A DNA stretch of 64,000 bases from CBDCVN01 sp965223045 (GTDB lineage: Bacteria > Deinococcota > Deinococci > Deinococcales > Trueperaceae): contig CBDCVN010000013.1 in assembly GCA_965223045.1 (NCBI GenBank), positions 868,001 through 932,000 of the forward strand, in the 5' to 3' direction. This document shows, one piece after another, positions 17,228-26,226 of this stretch. A model generated the notes under the pieces. The model was given only the letters and a program-made list of their open reading frames with translations. It searched no databases and was not told the origin of the DNA. The first letter of the stretch is position 1. Every line of letters begins with the position of its first letter. A program made the position numbers and the translations under genes.

Positions 17228-19053
17228 TTTAGGGTGCAATACTGTAGACACTAAAAGTTGAATTAATTGTCAAAATCTGCTATCCTGTACTTTAGCTATG
17301 AGGAATAGGTCTTCTGGGATGCATGTAGCTACAAGCACTCGCCAGTATAAAGGAAAAACTTATAAATCTTACTTACTGAGACGTTCTTATCGTAAAGATG
17401 GCAAGGTAAAAAAAGAAACCCTAGCAAACCTAAGTCCACTAGGTGATGAAATTATAGAAATGATCCGAAGCTGTTTAAAGGGTAAGCAGTTTGTACCTAT
17501 AGATCAAGCTTTTGAAGTGATTGAATCTAAGCATCATGGACATGTAAAAGCAGTAATAAAAGCTATGGAGAAACTAGAGTTTAAGAGGTTAATAGCAAGT
17601 CGTGCCACACAAGAAAGAAACTTAGTAGAAGCATTGATAGCAGCAAGGATACTAGCACCAAATAGTAAATTAGCAACAATAAGATGGTGGGAAACAACAA
17701 CTTTACCAGAAATGCTAGAAGTAAGGAAAGCAAGGGAAGAAGAAGTGTGTAAGGTAATTGAATGGTTGGAAGCAAGGCAAGGATATATAGAAAAGAAATT
17801 AACAAATAGGCATGTCAAAGGGGAGAAAGTATTAATGTATGACATGAGTTCAAGTTATTTTGAAGGAGAGGAATGTCCATTAGCAAAATGGGGACAGAAT
17901 AAAGATAAAAAGAGAGGGAAAAAGCAAGTAAATTACACATTGCTGACGGACAAAAGGGGATGTCCAATAGTAACTAGGGTGTACGAGGGCAATTACACAG
18001 AGTCAAAGATACTAAAACCAATGATAAAAGAGCTAAAAGAGGAATTTGGAATAAAAGAAATAGTGATCGTAGGAGACAGAGGAGTAATAGGGAAAAAACA
18101 GATAGAAGAGTTAAAAAAAGAAGAGGGAGTAGGTTGGATAGCAGCATTGAAGACAGCAAGTATAAAAAAGCTGATAGAAAGTGGGAATTTGAATATAGAA
18201 GAATTGAAGAAAGAAGAATATTTAGAGTTTAAAGATCAAGAATATGAAAAAGAGAGATTGATAGGGTGCTGTAATAGAGAAGTAGCGGAGTGGAAAGGGA
18301 AAAAGCGACAAGATTTGCTAAAAGCAACAAAAGAAGAGTTAGAGAAGATAAAGGAGATGGTAAAGAAAGGAAGTGTAAGAGGGAAAGGGGAAATAGGAGT
18401 GCGAGTAGGAAGAGTAGTCAACAAATATAAAGTAGCAAAGCACATTAAGTTAAAGATAACACCAGCAAGGCTAAATTTTGAGATAGACGAAGAGAAAGTA
18501 AAGAAGGAAAGCGAGTTAGATGGGATATATGTAATAAGAACAAGTCTAACAAAGGAGAAAGTGGATACAAAAGAAGTAATCAGGAATTACAAAGGATTAA
18601 GTGATGTAGAACAGGGATTTAGGTCAATAAAAAGTGTAGATTTGGAATTAAGACCAATATATCACCATATGGAGCAACGAGTAAGGGGACACATATTCTT
18701 GTGCATGCTAGCTTACAACGTGAAGTGGCATATGATGGAGGCATGGAGGTCAATATTATTTGCTGATGAAGAAAAAGGTAAAAAAGAGGAAAGTAACCCC
18801 GTGAAAAGAGCGGCAAGGTCAAAGAAGGCATTAGCAAAAACAAAGACTAAAAAATTAGAAGATGGTAGTAAAGTTCACAGTTTTCAGACATTACTATCGG
18901 ATCTAAGTAGCATAGTAAGAAATACTTGCAATTACAAAGGAGAGGAGGATGCAAATTTAGTAAAAGTAGACACTATAGCGAATAAGCAACAGCAAAGAGC
19001 ATATGACCTACTTGAAGCTATAGAAATGTAGACAGAACGATGTACCCCTAAAA
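17228..19053 (+). mobile_element. IS1634-type element (ends approximate)
   Basis: A full transposase frame with AT-rich flanks. Weakly matching ends TTTAGGG (about 17227) and CCCCTAAAA (about 19047) face inward, but I could not prove the termini or a target duplication. It contains no CTCGAG. It separates the secreted-protein gene from the SnoaL gene and may have removed the SnoaL N-terminus. Confidence 0.7.
17298..19031 (+). CDS. IS1634-family transposase
   Basis: A 577-aa intact transposase. Catalytic regions are LMYDMSSSYFEG (first Asp), IVGDRGVIGKKQI (second Asp) and NYKGLSDVEQGFRSIKSVDL (Glu within a DVEQ.FR context), the usual IS1634 layout. The C-terminus ends in a short Lys/Gln-rich tail. 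Strong A-rich codon use differs from neighbouring genes. Confidence 0.88.
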   Translation: MRNRSSGMHVATSTRQYKGKTYKSYLLRRSYRKDGKVKKETLANLSPLGDEIIEMIRSCLKGKQFVPIDQAFEVIESKHHGHVKAVIKAMEKLEFKRLIASRATQERNLVEALIAARILAPNSKLATIRWWETTTLPEMLEVRKAREEEVCKVIEWLEARQGYIEKKLTNRHVKGEKVLMYDMSSSYFEGEECPLAKWGQNKDKKRGKKQVNYTLLTDKRGCPIVTRVYEGNYTESKILKPMIKELKEEFGIKEIVIVGDRGVIGKKQIEELKKEEGVGWIAALKTASIKKLIESGNLNIEELKKEEYLEFKDQEYEKERLIGCCNREVAEWKGKKRQDLLKATKEELEKIKEMVKKGSVRGKGEIGVRVGRVVNKYKVAKHIKLKITPARLNFEIDEEKVKKESELDGIYVIRTSLTKEKVDTKEVIRNYKGLSDVEQGFRSIKSVDLELRPIYHHMEQRVRGHIFLCMLAYNVKWHMMEAWRSILFADEEKGKKEESNPVKRAARSKKALAKTKTKKLEDGSKVHSFQTLLSDLSSIVRNTCNYKGEEDANLVKVDTIANKQQQRAYDLLEAIEM

Positions 19054-19110
19054 CAGGATTATTGGCGTGAGGGAGAGGTCTAGCTATAGTATTTATAAAT
19101 AAACTTCAGT

Positions 19111-19449
19111 ATGAATGCAGGTGATATGGAAGCACTATTAGCTACTCTAGCTGAAGATGCAGTTAGCTATGAGCCAGTAGGCACTACTGGCAATAAAGGT
19201 CATGTTGCTCTTAAAGAGACCTACGAGGCTATGGGCTCAGCTTTCAACTCAATGTCTATTCAGGTTGATAGCCTTTTTGTGACTGGAAAAAGTGTTGCTA
19301 TCAAATGGTTGGGGCAAGGCATTTTAAAAAATGATCAAGACTTTGCTTTTGAAGGTATTGACGTTCATGAATTTAATGATGCAGGTAAAATTCAGATTAT
19401 CAAGGGTTATTTTGATCCTGCACCCTTAATGTTAGCTCTAGGAAAATAG
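19111..19449 (+). CDS. SnoaL/NTF2-like protein, possibly N-terminally clipped
   Basis: A 112-aa SnoaL-fold protein: MNAGDMEALLATLAEDAVSY at the start and EGIDVHEFNDAGKI near the end. These cone-shaped proteins are small-molecule isomerases, hydrolases or carriers; the substrate is unknown. Family members usually have 10-20 residues before the NAGD segment. An in-frame TAA is only four codons upstream, and the IS1634-type element ends about 60 bp before, so the true start may have been lost. No ribosome-binding site is evident. Confidence 0.65.
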   Translation: MNAGDMEALLATLAEDAVSYEPVGTTGNKGHVALKETYEAMGSAFNSMSIQVDSLFVTGKSVAIKWLGQGILKNDQDFAFEGIDVHEFNDAGKIQIIKGYFDPAPLMLALGK

Positions 19450-19469
19450 AAACTATTGGCAATATAGTA

Positions 19470-19531
19470 AAATGGGTAAGAAATGAATATTTGATACTAA
19501 CCTTTTCTTCTACTCATTTCCTACCCCATTC
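19470..19531 (+). terminator. Long hairpin after the SnoaL gene
   Basis: AATGGGTAAGAAATGA pairs imperfectly with TCATTTCCTACCCCATT across a 28-nt loop. It lies 20 bp after the stop codon. It lacks a trailing T-run, so termination is uncertain. Confidence 0.4.
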
Positions 19532-19547
19532 TACAGTAACTTTAATA

Positions 19548-19855
19548 ACTGGAATTACGCAGATTTTAATGATTCGTCTAGATAAAGGTTTTTGTTGGTC
19601 ATGCACTATAAGATGTGTCTCTGACATAAAGTCATTTTTATGGCTTCCTGCGCAGTGATTTTGCTCACCTCAAAATGCCTCCTAAAACTTTTTGAGGTAA
19701 TTTTACACTTATGCTTTCCTTCAGATAATACCTCAATCTGTCTGGAACAGTGTTTACACTTTAAGAGGGTAAATCACTCCTGCACACATCTTTACAAAGG
19801 TATCTGAGGAATACCTTGTTTGGAAAAGACTCTTTAAGGGGTGCGTAATTCCAGT
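19548..19855 (+). repeat. MITE-like repeat, copy 3 (complete, 308 bp)
   Basis: Perfect 14-bp terminal inverted repeats (ACTGGAATTACGCA at 19548-19561; TGCGTAATTCCAGT at 19842-19855) and a flanking AATA duplication (19544-19547, 19856-19859). It has no open frame of note. Inside is the hairpin ACCTCAAAATG / CTTTTTGAGGT. These are the hallmarks of a miniature inverted-repeat transposable element. No IS in this window has the same ends, so its transposase source is not here. Confidence 0.85.
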
Positions 19856-19914
19856 AATAAGAGAAAGTCCATTTTTATATTGTAGCGAGTATGTCAGGGC
19901 AAGAAATAGCAAAT

Positions 19915-20229
19915 CTAAACTTCAATACCCTTAGCCCAGATAGGTGTAGTAGTACCAACCTCAGGCATACCATCTAAAAGTGGCATTACCTCTTTCATAT
20001 AAGCCCCAAATGCTTCACCTTGTCCAGCTTTTTGTAGCGCTTCTATGCTCGAGTAAACCTCAAAAAGATAAAGCGTATTTTCATCTTGAGCATCAAAACA
20101 AAAAATATGTATTTCCTGCTCTGGATTTGCCTCTGCTCCTGACTTAAGATGCTTTCCCCACAAAGATTTTACTTCATCTCGTTTTCCTTGCTGAGCTTTT
20201 GTTTTAATGAATAGAGCAATCTTACTCAT
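19915..20229 (-). CDS. Antibiotic-biosynthesis-monooxygenase-type (ABM) protein
   Basis: A 104-aa ferredoxin-like ABM domain: KIALFIKTKAQQGKRDEV at the start, then FEVYSSIEALQKAGQGEAFG. Such dimeric proteins act on quinones or other aromatics, or detoxify methylglyoxal-type compounds. It overlaps the upstream VOC gene by 8 bp and is therefore co-transcribed with it. Exact chemistry is unknown. CTCGAG is at 20048. Confidence 0.8.
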   Translation of the reverse strand: MSKIALFIKTKAQQGKRDEVKSLWGKHLKSGAEANPEQEIHIFCFDAQDENTLYLFEVYSSIEALQKAGQGEAFGAYMKEVMPLLDGMPEVGTTTPIWAKGIEV

Positions 20230-20644
20230 TTGATCCCTTTCTTTGTACTAGGCTAAGCCAGTTGCCAGAATTATCTTGCAACACAGCCTCAATGCCATAA
20301 GATTGTTCTTGAGGTGGTTTTAGGAACTTTACACCTTTAGAGCTTAGGTTCTCATATTCCCTTTGACAGTCATCTGTCTCAAACACTCCTATACCGAAGG
20401 TGCCTTTTTGTACGAGACCTCTTAGCACCTCGAGTGAATCTTCATCAAACATAGGTCCTTTTTTAACAGGTGCTAGTACAAGTTCTAAGTCTGGTTGCCC
20501 TTTTGGACTTACTGTCACCCAAGAAAATTCATCATTCATAGGAAAGTTGGCACGAATTTCAAAGTCAAGTTTTTCTGTGTAGAACTTAATTGCTTCTGCT
20601 TGGTCTAGTACAAATACTGTAGTGTGAGTTTGCCTTTTAATCAT
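20222..20644 (-). CDS. VOC-superfamily (glyoxalase-like) protein
   Basis: A 140-aa VOC protein: TTVFVLDQAEAIKFYTEKLD at the start and EAVLQDNSGNWLSLVQ at the end, the two beta-alpha-beta-beta-beta modules of the family. Metal ligands (His, Glu) are plausible (HTTVFV; ELVLA) but not certain. The gene arrangement AraC regulator, VOC, ABM on one strand suggests a small detoxification operon. Confidence 0.83.
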   Translation of the reverse strand: MIKRQTHTTVFVLDQAEAIKFYTEKLDFEIRANFPMNDEFSWVTVSPKGQPDLELVLAPVKKGPMFDEDSLEVLRGLVQKGTFGIGVFETDDCQREYENLSSKGVKFLKPPQEQSYGIEAVLQDNSGNWLSLVQRKGSNE

Positions 20645-20708
20645 AGATACTCCTATAACGCTTAATGAAAATAACTTAGGGTTAGCTAAATAAGCTTCTT
20701 AAAAATTG

Positions 20709-21134
20709 CTATTCTTTACCAAAAAGCATAGACAAGAAACAGGAAGGGATTAATACTGTTTGAATATTTCTAGGTACAACTATGCTCGAGCGCACATACC
20801 GTCTATATTCTGAAGGAGAAAGTCCAACATGTTTTGAGAATAAGGTGCTAAAACTACCTAAGCTTGAAAAGCCAACTTCAAAACAAGTTTCTGTCACATT
20901 ATGTTGCCCTTTAGCTAAAAGTAGCTTGGCTCTATCAATTCTTAAGCGCACTAGAAACTTATGAGGCGTTTCTTGGAAGGTTTCTTTGTAAATACGTAAG
21001 AAATGATATCTGGATAAGTTTGCTTCTCTGGCAATGTCTGAAAGGCTAGTAGGCATTGAGTAGGTTTCGCGTATGTAATTTCTTGCTCGAGTTAGTCGCT
21101 TATAAGTAAAATGGTGCATAATTTTGGTCCACAT
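20709..21134 (-). CDS. AraC-family regulator (DNA-binding domain only)
   Basis: About 141 aa comprising a double helix-turn-helix: SLSDIAREANLSRYHFLRIY and ETCFEVGFSSLGSFSTLFSK, followed by GLSPSEYRR. No sensor domain is present. A longer start at 21179 is open, but the family similarity starts at MHHFTYKRL. It lies directly upstream of the VOC/ABM pair on the same strand and probably controls it. CTCGAG is at 20785 and 21086. Confidence 0.82.
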   Translation of the reverse strand: MWTKIMHHFTYKRLTRARNYIRETYSMPTSLSDIAREANLSRYHFLRIYKETFQETPHKFLVRLRIDRAKLLLAKGQHNVTETCFEVGFSSLGSFSTLFSKHVGLSPSEYRRYVRSSIVVPRNIQTVLIPSCFLSMLFGKE

Positions 21135-21312
21135 TACCCTGCAGTTATGAAACACAAAACTCAGTAATTGTAAAGACACTGTAAAAAGTCAATGTGCTTG
21201 TCACAAACTAAATAAGTGATTCGGTGTTCTTGAGTAATGCGCCTTTTAGCTCGAGCTTCAAAAAGCTAATCAACCTGTCTCAAGCCTTGCGAGCTTTGTC
21301 TTGTTCACTAAA

Positions 21313-22101
21313 CTACACATTGACTTCTTGCATTTGCCGAACCTGACTTAGCTGCATCTTTTTAGGAGTTAAGGGCAATATTGCCATCATCATTCTTCTA
21401 GGTAAGGTTAGACCTGATATAACATTGAGCTTACCTGCAAGCATGGCGTTATAGCCATCTTTAGCAACTGACCTAGCACTGACAGTTTTGTCAAATAGAC
21501 GAGTCTTATCCATGCCCGATGTGCTTGCAAACTCTGACTCGGTTGCCCCTGGTAGCAAGGCGGTCACACTAACCTCAGTATCATGTAATTCTTCTGCAAC
21601 GGCATTGCTAAAAGAAGTTACATAGGCTTTTGTAGCATAATAAACAGCTTGTAATGGGCCTGGCATTAAGCTTGCTGTTGAAGAAACATTGAGGATTTTA
21701 CCACTATTTTGCTTGACAAAGTCTGGCAAAAATAAGCGTGTGAGTGCAGTTAGTGCTACAATATTAAGATTAATCATAGCAAGGTCTTGCTCCCAATCTC
21801 TTTCATGGAACTTGCCATGTCCACCAAAGCCTGCGTTATTGATGAGGTAATCCACAGTGATGCCAGCTTGCTTGACTTCTTCGTAGATTTCTGTGGCAGC
21901 ATCAGGCAGAGTAAGGTCTTTAGGAATTACCATGACGTTTATGCTGTGTTTATGCTCGAGTTCTGTTTTTAACTCCTCTAACTTATCTGCACGTCTGGCA
22001 ACAATAATAAGGTCGCCACCTTGCTCAGCGTGAATGTGTGCAAATTCTTTGCCGATACCACTGGATGCACCCGTGATGAGGGCTACTCTTTTTGTGCTCA
22101 T
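21313..22101 (-). CDS. Short-chain dehydrogenase/reductase
   Basis: A 262-aa classical SDR. The cofactor motif TGASSGIG is at 10-17, NNAGFGG mid-protein, and the catalytic Ser then Tyr-x-x-x-Lys (VSSTASL ... YYATK) at about 140-156. It oxidises or reduces an alcohol/carbonyl using NAD(P). The arginines after strand 2 (VARRADKLEE) favour NADP. The physiological substrate is unknown. CTCGAG is at 21955. Confidence 0.87.
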   Translation of the reverse strand: MSTKRVALITGASSGIGKEFAHIHAEQGGDLIIVARRADKLEELKTELEHKHSINVMVIPKDLTLPDAATEIYEEVKQAGITVDYLINNAGFGGHGKFHERDWEQDLAMINLNIVALTALTRLFLPDFVKQNSGKILNVSSTASLMPGPLQAVYYATKAYVTSFSNAVAEELHDTEVSVTALLPGATESEFASTSGMDKTRLFDKTVSARSVAKDGYNAMLAGKLNVISGLTLPRRMMMAILPLTPKKMQLSQVRQMQEVNV

Positions 22102-22223
22102 ATTGCTAAGCTAAAAAATGATTGTTTAACAAAAAACGCCACTTTTCATTCTCCTTTCTTGGTCTTTCGCGGTTAGATAAATTGCATCTAGAAGCAAGGT
22201 AACACTCCTTAGTATTAGACGCA

Positions 22224-23423
22224 TCAATGCCCATGGACATCTCGAGCCTCCAAGACCTGTACCCAAAACACCACTGCATAAATGACAGGAATCAGCATCA
22301 AGCCTAGGATAATCAGCAAGACTGCTAAAACTGGCAACACGCTCATACCAAGCAAAGCAATTGCTATCGCTGCCAAAAACAACATTATACTAGCACGATT
22401 GTAAGCAGCTTTAAGGTTAGGCAAAACGGTAATCACGCGCATCAGTGGCACAAGACTTAGCAAGTAAACAGCAACAGCTCCTACCAATGACCAGCGAACT
22501 ATACCCTCAAGTGGCTCACCTGCATGTTCCACCACATTAAGTACTGAAGCACCAACTGCCACAATACTCATGCTGACAAAAAGGTGCATATACAGCCAGT
22601 TTGTAGTAGCCACTTGCGTTTCTAAAGGTTTTCGGTGTGAGATAAAGTCAAAATACAGCCACCACATGGCAAAGGCAATACACAAGCCCAAGCCCCCTGT
22701 GATAAAGGCTGTAGTGCTTAGATGTTCATGATGGGTTAAGCCTGATACCACACCCACAATAATTTCAGCCAAAACCAAGATGTTAAAAAGCCCAAAACGC
22801 TCAACCAGTGCAGGGCTAAAGGTAATAGGACTCGAGCGCTCTGCCTGGGGTCGCAATCCAAACATGATGAGGGGTTGTAAGAGACTTAGTAGCACCGCAG
22901 CCCCCCAGATGTAAAAGCGAAATGGTGCCTGTACAAAAACTGAAATAAAAAAGAGTGCTGTAGAAATGCTAAAGAAAATCACAAAGGGACGATTCTCAGC
23001 GTGATGCACGGGGTCGTGGGTGGCAAGTCGCCACCACAAATAACTGAGAATAAGCTGAAAGAGTCCGTAAAATAGGGCAAAGCCTACCGACCCTTTACCC
23101 ATTGCGTTGTGGGCAAAAACTGCCATGCCTGCCACGGCAAACATTTGGGCAAAGGTAAAAATCCGTGTGCGAATGTCATTGTTACCGTGGTACTCATGAT
23201 AGGTGGTGCCATTGAGCCATGACCACCAGACAATAGCAAACAGGAAGATAAACTGTCCAATATGTTTGAGGTCAAGATGCCCTGCGAGCGCGTGGGCCAG
23301 TTCTGCTACCAAGACCACATACACAAGGTCATAAAAAAGTTCTAAGAAACTAACGGTGCGGTCATCATGTGGTTCAACCGCTTTGCGGGCAGGACGCCAC
23401 CAGCTACGAAATTTTAATTCCAT
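22224..23423 (-). CDS. LtrA-family (low temperature requirement A) membrane protein
   Basis: A 399-aa polytopic membrane protein with about ten or more hydrophobic helices. The start contains RTVSFLELFYDLVYVVLVAE, the LtrA signature. The C-terminus ends in a charged tail. The biochemical role of LtrA is not established. The stretch looks visibly richer in G and C than neighbouring genes, which may reflect transfer, yet it carries CTCGAG sites at 22241 and 22831. Confidence 0.85.
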   Translation of the reverse strand: MELKFRSWWRPARKAVEPHDDRTVSFLELFYDLVYVVLVAELAHALAGHLDLKHIGQFIFLFAIVWWSWLNGTTYHEYHGNNDIRTRIFTFAQMFAVAGMAVFAHNAMGKGSVGFALFYGLFQLILSYLWWRLATHDPVHHAENRPFVIFFSISTALFFISVFVQAPFRFYIWGAAVLLSLLQPLIMFGLRPQAERSSPITFSPALVERFGLFNILVLAEIIVGVVSGLTHHEHLSTTAFITGGLGLCIAFAMWWLYFDFISHRKPLETQVATTNWLYMHLFVSMSIVAVGASVLNVVEHAGEPLEGIVRWSLVGAVAVYLLSLVPLMRVITVLPNLKAAYNRASIMLFLAAIAIALLGMSVLPVLAVLLIILGLMLIPVIYAVVFWVQVLEARDVHGH

Positions 23424-23504
23424 GTTAATTATTTAAGTCTTTCTGATTGCTTATAAGCAAATTGGTAAGAGGGCTTTATTTTCTTATTTTTATATAAATC
23501 ATCA

Positions 23505-24102
23505 CTAATTAATCTCTTTGTGCTTCAAATCTCCATTGCTTCGTAGAATTCCTTCATTACCGACTTGGATTGCATCATCAAGAGGAGTCATAGGTGGTGG
23601 GTTTCCACCATAGTTTGCAACTGCATTAACATCAGCTCTAAAATCTATTAGTACTTTTGCTATATGTTTAGTTTTCAGTATTACTCTTTCCATTACTCGA
23701 GCCACCTTGCGCTACCACGTGTAAGGGGGTAGCTTTACTCCATTTATTACCACTAATGTCTGTACCACTATTAATAAGAAATTCAACTGCGTCATAGCAA
23801 GCACTATTTGCAGCCCAATCAATTAGCCTGCACCACCAGTCTGCACAGTTAGCATTAACACTAGCTTTTAATTCTATAAGTCTTTTTACAAGTTCAAGGT
23901 GGCCATCATATGCAACCCAATGCAGTGCTGTACCCCCCTTAATAAAATCTCCGTCTTCAACCCATTCAGCATTAATCAAACTCGGATTATCCTCTAAATT
24001 AATCAAACTCGGATTATCCTCTAAGCTTTTTAAAGCTATGTCTGGACTATTTCGAATATCTACAAAAAATTTTTTTAAATCAATCATAAGCAAGTACATC
24101 AC
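23505..24102 (-). pseudogene. Ankyrin-repeat protein broken by a frameshift
   Basis: Two overlapping frames make one ankyrin protein. The N-terminal frame (23668-24102) has GGTALHWVAYDGHLELVKRL and KATPLHVVAQGG. The C-terminal frame (23505-23705) continues with KVLIDFRADVNAVANYGG. The frame changes near 23680-23705. The N-terminal region also has a 9-residue tandem duplication (LEDNPSLIN twice, from a 27-bp repeat at about 23973-24026). The start lies only 6 bp from the IS1 end at 24109, so the promoter is probably lost. Confidence 0.75.
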
Positions 24103-24108
24103 TGGCTC

Positions 24109-24900
24109 GGTAAACCTACAGAAGTAGTGATGAGCTTAAATGGATAAACTTTTATTGTAGTGGTGAATAAAATACCAAATTGCTCCAATATGGTTTTCCA
24201 GATTTCTAGAGAAGGATAAAGCTTTCCTTACTAGACGAGAAACTCGTTGCCTTAAAGTGCAATTGAGACGCTCAATATAACTGGTTTTACCACTCTCTTT
24301 ACCAACAGCACGATGACGTTTAGATGGAATAACGTTCTCATATGATTCCCAAAAATCTGTGTAGCAAACAGCACATTGCCTGTAAACTGGGGGCAAAGAA
24401 TCCCATAGTGCCTGAGCACTTTTACGGCTTCTATCTCCAATATATAGACCAATTACCTCACGAGTTTTTGCATCAATGGCAATCCAAATCCATTGTTTAT
24501 TACCCTTATGATCAACAAATGACCATAATTCATCCATTTGTACAATTAATTTACCCTTCTTCTTTTTTACAACCTTTAGTTTACGTGGGGTTTTAGCATA
24601 TTTCTTTTTCACATAATTGTATAGCCATGTGAGAGAAACCCCTGTAACACGACTAATGCCAGCTAGAGATATTCTTTCTAGCAACATCTTATCAATGAAA
24701 GCTTTTATTGTGTCTGATATTGTCTTTTTAGTAGAGTTTTCGACAAATTGTCTACTACAATCCTTACAAGCATATTTTTGCTTTTTATTATGTATGTGAC
24801 CATTTTTTACTGTTTTTTCAGAACCACATTCAGGACATTTCATGTTTCTCCTTCAATTTTAAGGAGTATACAACCTCATCACTACATATGTAGGACTACC
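24109..24900 (-). mobile_element. IS1-family element, first of two tandem copies (792 bp)
   Basis: Terminal repeats GGTAAACCTACAGAAGTAGT and the inverse of GGTAGTCCTACATATGTAGT. The sequence appears identical to the second copy. It is followed directly by the 9-bp AGAAAAAGC and then the second copy. Its left flank (ACTGGCTC) does not match that 9-mer. Confidence 0.92.
24136..24843 (-). CDS. IS1-family transposase, first copy
   Basis: A 235-aa single-frame IS1 transposase. The N-terminal zinc ribbon is MKCPECGSEKTVKNG ... CKDCSRQF, followed by a helix-turn-helix (GISRVTGVSLTWLYNYVK) and the DDE core (VQMDELWSFVDHK, YTDFWESYE, TSYIERLNCTLRQR). No frameshift is needed, unlike enteric IS1. Confidence 0.92.
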   Translation of the reverse strand: MKCPECGSEKTVKNGHIHNKKQKYACKDCSRQFVENSTKKTISDTIKAFIDKMLLERISLAGISRVTGVSLTWLYNYVKKKYAKTPRKLKVVKKKKGKLIVQMDELWSFVDHKGNKQWIWIAIDAKTREVIGLYIGDRSRKSAQALWDSLPPVYRQCAVCYTDFWESYENVIPSKRHRAVGKESGKTSYIERLNCTLRQRVSRLVRKALSFSRNLENHIGAIWYFIHHYNKSLSI

Positions 24901-24909
24901 AGAAAAAGC

Positions 24910-25701
24910 GGTAAACCTACAGAAGTAGTGATGAGCTTAAATGGATAAACTTTTATTGTAGTGGTGAATAAAATACCAAATTGCTCCAATATGGTTTTCC
25001 AGATTTCTAGAGAAGGATAAAGCTTTCCTTACTAGACGAGAAACTCGTTGCCTTAAAGTGCAATTGAGACGCTCAATATAACTGGTTTTACCACTCTCTT
25101 TACCAACAGCACGATGACGTTTAGATGGAATAACGTTCTCATATGATTCCCAAAAATCTGTGTAGCAAACAGCACATTGCCTGTAAACTGGGGGCAAAGA
25201 ATCCCATAGTGCCTGAGCACTTTTACGGCTTCTATCTCCAATATATAGACCAATTACCTCACGAGTTTTTGCATCAATGGCAATCCAAATCCATTGTTTA
25301 TTACCCTTATGATCAACAAATGACCATAATTCATCCATTTGTACAATTAATTTACCCTTCTTCTTTTTTACAACCTTTAGTTTACGTGGGGTTTTAGCAT
25401 ATTTCTTTTTCACATAATTGTATAGCCATGTGAGAGAAACCCCTGTAACACGACTAATGCCAGCTAGAGATATTCTTTCTAGCAACATCTTATCAATGAA
25501 AGCTTTTATTGTGTCTGATATTGTCTTTTTAGTAGAGTTTTCGACAAATTGTCTACTACAATCCTTACAAGCATATTTTTGCTTTTTATTATGTATGTGA
25601 CCATTTTTTACTGTTTTTTCAGAACCACATTCAGGACATTTCATGTTTCTCCTTCAATTTTAAGGAGTATACAACCTCATCACTACATATGTAGGACTAC
25701 C
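24910..25701 (-). mobile_element. IS1-family element, second tandem copy (792 bp)
   Basis: Same ends as the first copy. It is flanked on both sides by AGAAAAAGC (24901-24909, 25702-25710), a 9-bp target duplication of the size expected for IS1. The repeat period of the pair is 801 bp. Confidence 0.92.
24937..25644 (-). CDS. IS1-family transposase, second copy
   Basis: The 235-aa protein is identical to that of the first copy, with an intact zinc ribbon, HTH and DDE core. Identity of the pair indicates very recent duplication or gene conversion. Confidence 0.92.
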   Translation of the reverse strand: MKCPECGSEKTVKNGHIHNKKQKYACKDCSRQFVENSTKKTISDTIKAFIDKMLLERISLAGISRVTGVSLTWLYNYVKKKYAKTPRKLKVVKKKKGKLIVQMDELWSFVDHKGNKQWIWIAIDAKTREVIGLYIGDRSRKSAQALWDSLPPVYRQCAVCYTDFWESYENVIPSKRHRAVGKESGKTSYIERLNCTLRQRVSRLVRKALSFSRNLENHIGAIWYFIHHYNKSLSI

Positions 25702-25716
25702 AGAAAAAGCAACCTA

Positions 25717-26166
25717 TCAGTGCAACAATAATTTTTGAAGTATTGTTGTTAACTGCTCTTTTTCTTTTATAGATATTTTTGATAAAAAACCTTTATTGAC
25801 CTTGTTAACAATTGCAAATAGTTTTTGATCCATAGCACTTCCTTGATTAGTTAAGTAAATGCGGTAGCTTCTTCGTGACCGTTCATCCCTGCGACGCTCT
25901 ACAAGTTGTTTTTCTTCAAGTACATCTATACTCCGTGTTGTTGAGTAACCGAACCTTGCTGTTTTCCTGCCGATTTCTGCTTGGGTTAATCCCTCTTCTT
26001 CCATTAGTGTCATTAAAATCGTAAATTGATTTAGGCTCAAGTTAAGTTGCTTTAACTCTTTGTTCATTACAGCATCAAGTCTGCTAGACAGTACATTTAA
26101 CATCCAACCAACACTGGTTTTCCTTATCTTCTGAGCTGGTGGCTTATTTTTCGTTGGTTTACTCAT
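25717..26166 (-). CDS. MarR-family regulator
   Basis: A 149-aa winged-helix protein. The core LNQFTILMTLMEEEGLTQAE, then STTRSIDVLEEKQLVERRRD, is the MarR DNA-binding region, with the wing at RDERSRRSYRIYLT. It is divergent from the stress-protein/cytochrome pair at 26278, with a palindrome between them. An IS1 ends 6 bp from its C-terminal coding end, but the reading frame looks complete. Confidence 0.87.
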   Translation of the reverse strand: MSKPTKNKPPAQKIRKTSVGWMLNVLSSRLDAVMNKELKQLNLSLNQFTILMTLMEEEGLTQAEIGRKTARFGYSTTRSIDVLEEKQLVERRRDERSRRSYRIYLTNQGSAMDQKLFAIVNKVNKGFLSKISIKEKEQLTTILQKLLLH

Positions 26167-26207
26167 ATCTTAATAATGACATAGCTACTATAAAATGCAA
26201 TCATTAC

Positions 26208-26226
26208 ATTTGCAATAATTACAAAT
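26208..26226. promoter_or_regulatory. Candidate MarR operator
   Basis: The 19-bp near-palindrome ATTTGCAATAATTACAAAT lies in the 111-bp gap between marR and the divergent gene. Apart from the centre, only one symmetric base pair breaks the dyad. Size, symmetry and position fit a MarR-dimer site controlling both directions. Confidence 0.55.

Noticed and set aside
22224..23423. LtrA gene as recently transferred DNA because it looks GC-richer
   Set aside because: It contains two CTCGAG sites, like the native backbone, and membrane-helix codon use can raise G+C; no proof of transfer.
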